Source: an uncultured bacterium
GTDB taxonomy: Bacteria > Cyanobacteriota > Vampirovibrionia > Gastranaerophilales > Gastranaerophilaceae
NCBI GenBank assembly: GCA_949286405.1
Contig: CASECH010000154.1
Location: forward strand, 1 to 5,602
DNA length: 5,602 bases
Reading direction: 5' to 3'
A model generated the notes under the pieces. That model was not told where the DNA came from and did no database searches. It saw only the letters and a program-made list of their open reading frames with translations. Below are positions 5,082-5,602 of the stretch, piece after piece. The position numbers were made by a program, and so were the translations under genes. Every line of letters begins with the position of its first letter. Within the stretch, counting starts at the first letter, position 1.

Positions 5082-5602
5082 ATGAAAACAGAATACGAAA
5101 AAATGATATCAGGAGAATTATATCAAGCATTTAAAGACCCTGAATTGGTCAAAATGAGAGAGAATGTACGAAAAATATTTAGAACGTTCAATAGCACTGC
5201 TGATCAGAAATATTTAAAAGACATTTTTCAGCAAGATCTTGATGGAGTTTTTATAGAACCTCCATTCCAATGTGATTACGGTATAAACATTGAACTGGGA
5301 AAAAATGTTTATATGAACTTTGGTGTGACAATCCTTGATTGTGCGAAAGTAAAAATTGGGGATAATTGTATGATTGCACCAAACGTACAAATTTATACTG
5401 CAGCACACCCAATTGATGTAAAAACAAGAAATAGCGGACTTGAATATGCATTACCGATAACAATTGGCCAAAATTGTTGGATTGGTGGTGCATCTGTCAT
5501 TTTGCCTGGAGTAACTATCGGTGATAATTGTGTAATTGGAGCAGGAAGCGTTGTTACAAAAGATATTCCGGCAAACTCAATAGCTGTCGGAAATCCTGCA
5601 CG
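5082..5602 (+). CDS. Sugar O-acetyltransferase, maltose-acetyltransferase-like, 3' truncated by window
   Basis: 173 complete codons are present. The family (Maa/LacA/NodL) is about 185-200 residues, so only the last 10-25 are missing beyond the window. It transfers acetyl from acetyl-CoA to a sugar hydroxyl in the cytoplasm. Residues 3-55 match the maltose-acetyltransferase N-terminal helical domain (EKMISGELY...). A left-handed beta helix follows with hexapeptide repeats (INIELG 68-73, VKIGDN 90-95, ITIGQNCWIGG 126-136, VTIGDNCVIGAG 144-155). The catalytic His is H109 in YTAAHP (105-110), and D86 sits at the usual acceptor-site position. The end GNPA (170-173) is the canonical CoA-binding terminus motif. 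The start ATG is supported by AGGAGA (5068-5073), 8 nt upstream. It is divergent from and probably controlled by the HxlR gene. The sugar substrate is unknown; maa, lacA and nodL cannot be told apart here. Confidence 0.93.
   Translation, partial: MKTEYEKMISGELYQAFKDPELVKMRENVRKIFRTFNSTADQKYLKDIFQQDLDGVFIEPPFQCDYGINIELGKNVYMNFGVTILDCAKVKIGDNCMIAPNVQIYTAAHPIDVKTRNSGLEYALPITIGQNCWIGGASVILPGVTIGDNCVIGAGSVVTKDIPANSIAVGNPA

Noticed and set aside
5214..5493. Minus-strand open frames opposite the acetyltransferase
   Set aside because: They are antisense to well-conserved hexapeptide repeats and lack ribosome binding sites.

Overview
The window comes from a compact, AT-rich (roughly 30% G+C by eye) bacterial genome that uses the standard code with bacterial-type promoters and strong Shine-Dalgarno (SD) sites. 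The biotin synthase is of the kind I associate with obligate anaerobes: it lacks the second auxiliary-cluster cysteine of the E. coli enzyme and carries extra cysteines elsewhere. Together with an EFDxxTG repeat protein, a zinc-ribbon/PH-domain protein and a DUF4013-like membrane protein, this suggests an anaerobic, host- or gut-associated Firmicute or Gastranaerophilales/Melainabacteria-like organism. The lineage is an inference; no rRNA or other marker gene is present.

Layout. (1) 1-764, minus: bioB, with its 3' end cut off by the window. (2) 765-856: a short divergent promoter region in which one perfect 18-bp inverted repeat supplies the -35 hexamers of two interleaved, back-to-back promoters. 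(3) 857-1588, plus: a zinc-ribbon plus bacterial PH-domain membrane protein. (4) 1589-2865, minus: a two-gene unit, carbon-nitrogen hydrolase then the peroxiredoxin bcp, 14 bp apart. It converges stop-to-stop on the zinc-ribbon gene with no intervening base. (5) 2866-2990: a divergent intergenic region with a 7+3+7 palindrome that contains the hydrolase SD. (6) 2991-3692, plus: a multi-pass membrane protein resembling DUF4013. (7) 3689-4534, minus: a GTG-started protein of six to seven degenerate repeats resembling DUF2963; it overlaps the previous gene tail-to-tail by 4 bp and has its own extended -10 promoter. (8) 4625-4969, minus: an HxlR-family regulator. (9) 4970-5081: a divergent control region with a four-half-site symmetric operator-like array. 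(10) 5082-5602, plus: a maltose-acetyltransferase-like sugar O-acetyltransferase, cut off near its C terminus.

There is no gene-free stretch longer than 125 bp, and I see no tRNA, rRNA, CRISPR array, insertion sequence or prophage gene. The genes do not form one pathway. The clearest functional units are the HxlR regulator with its divergent acetyltransferase and the hydrolase-bcp pair. The most notable observations are the variant BioB cluster ligands, the AGTA/TACT array, the shared -35 palindrome and the repeat protein. I found no convincing wholly new multi-gene system.
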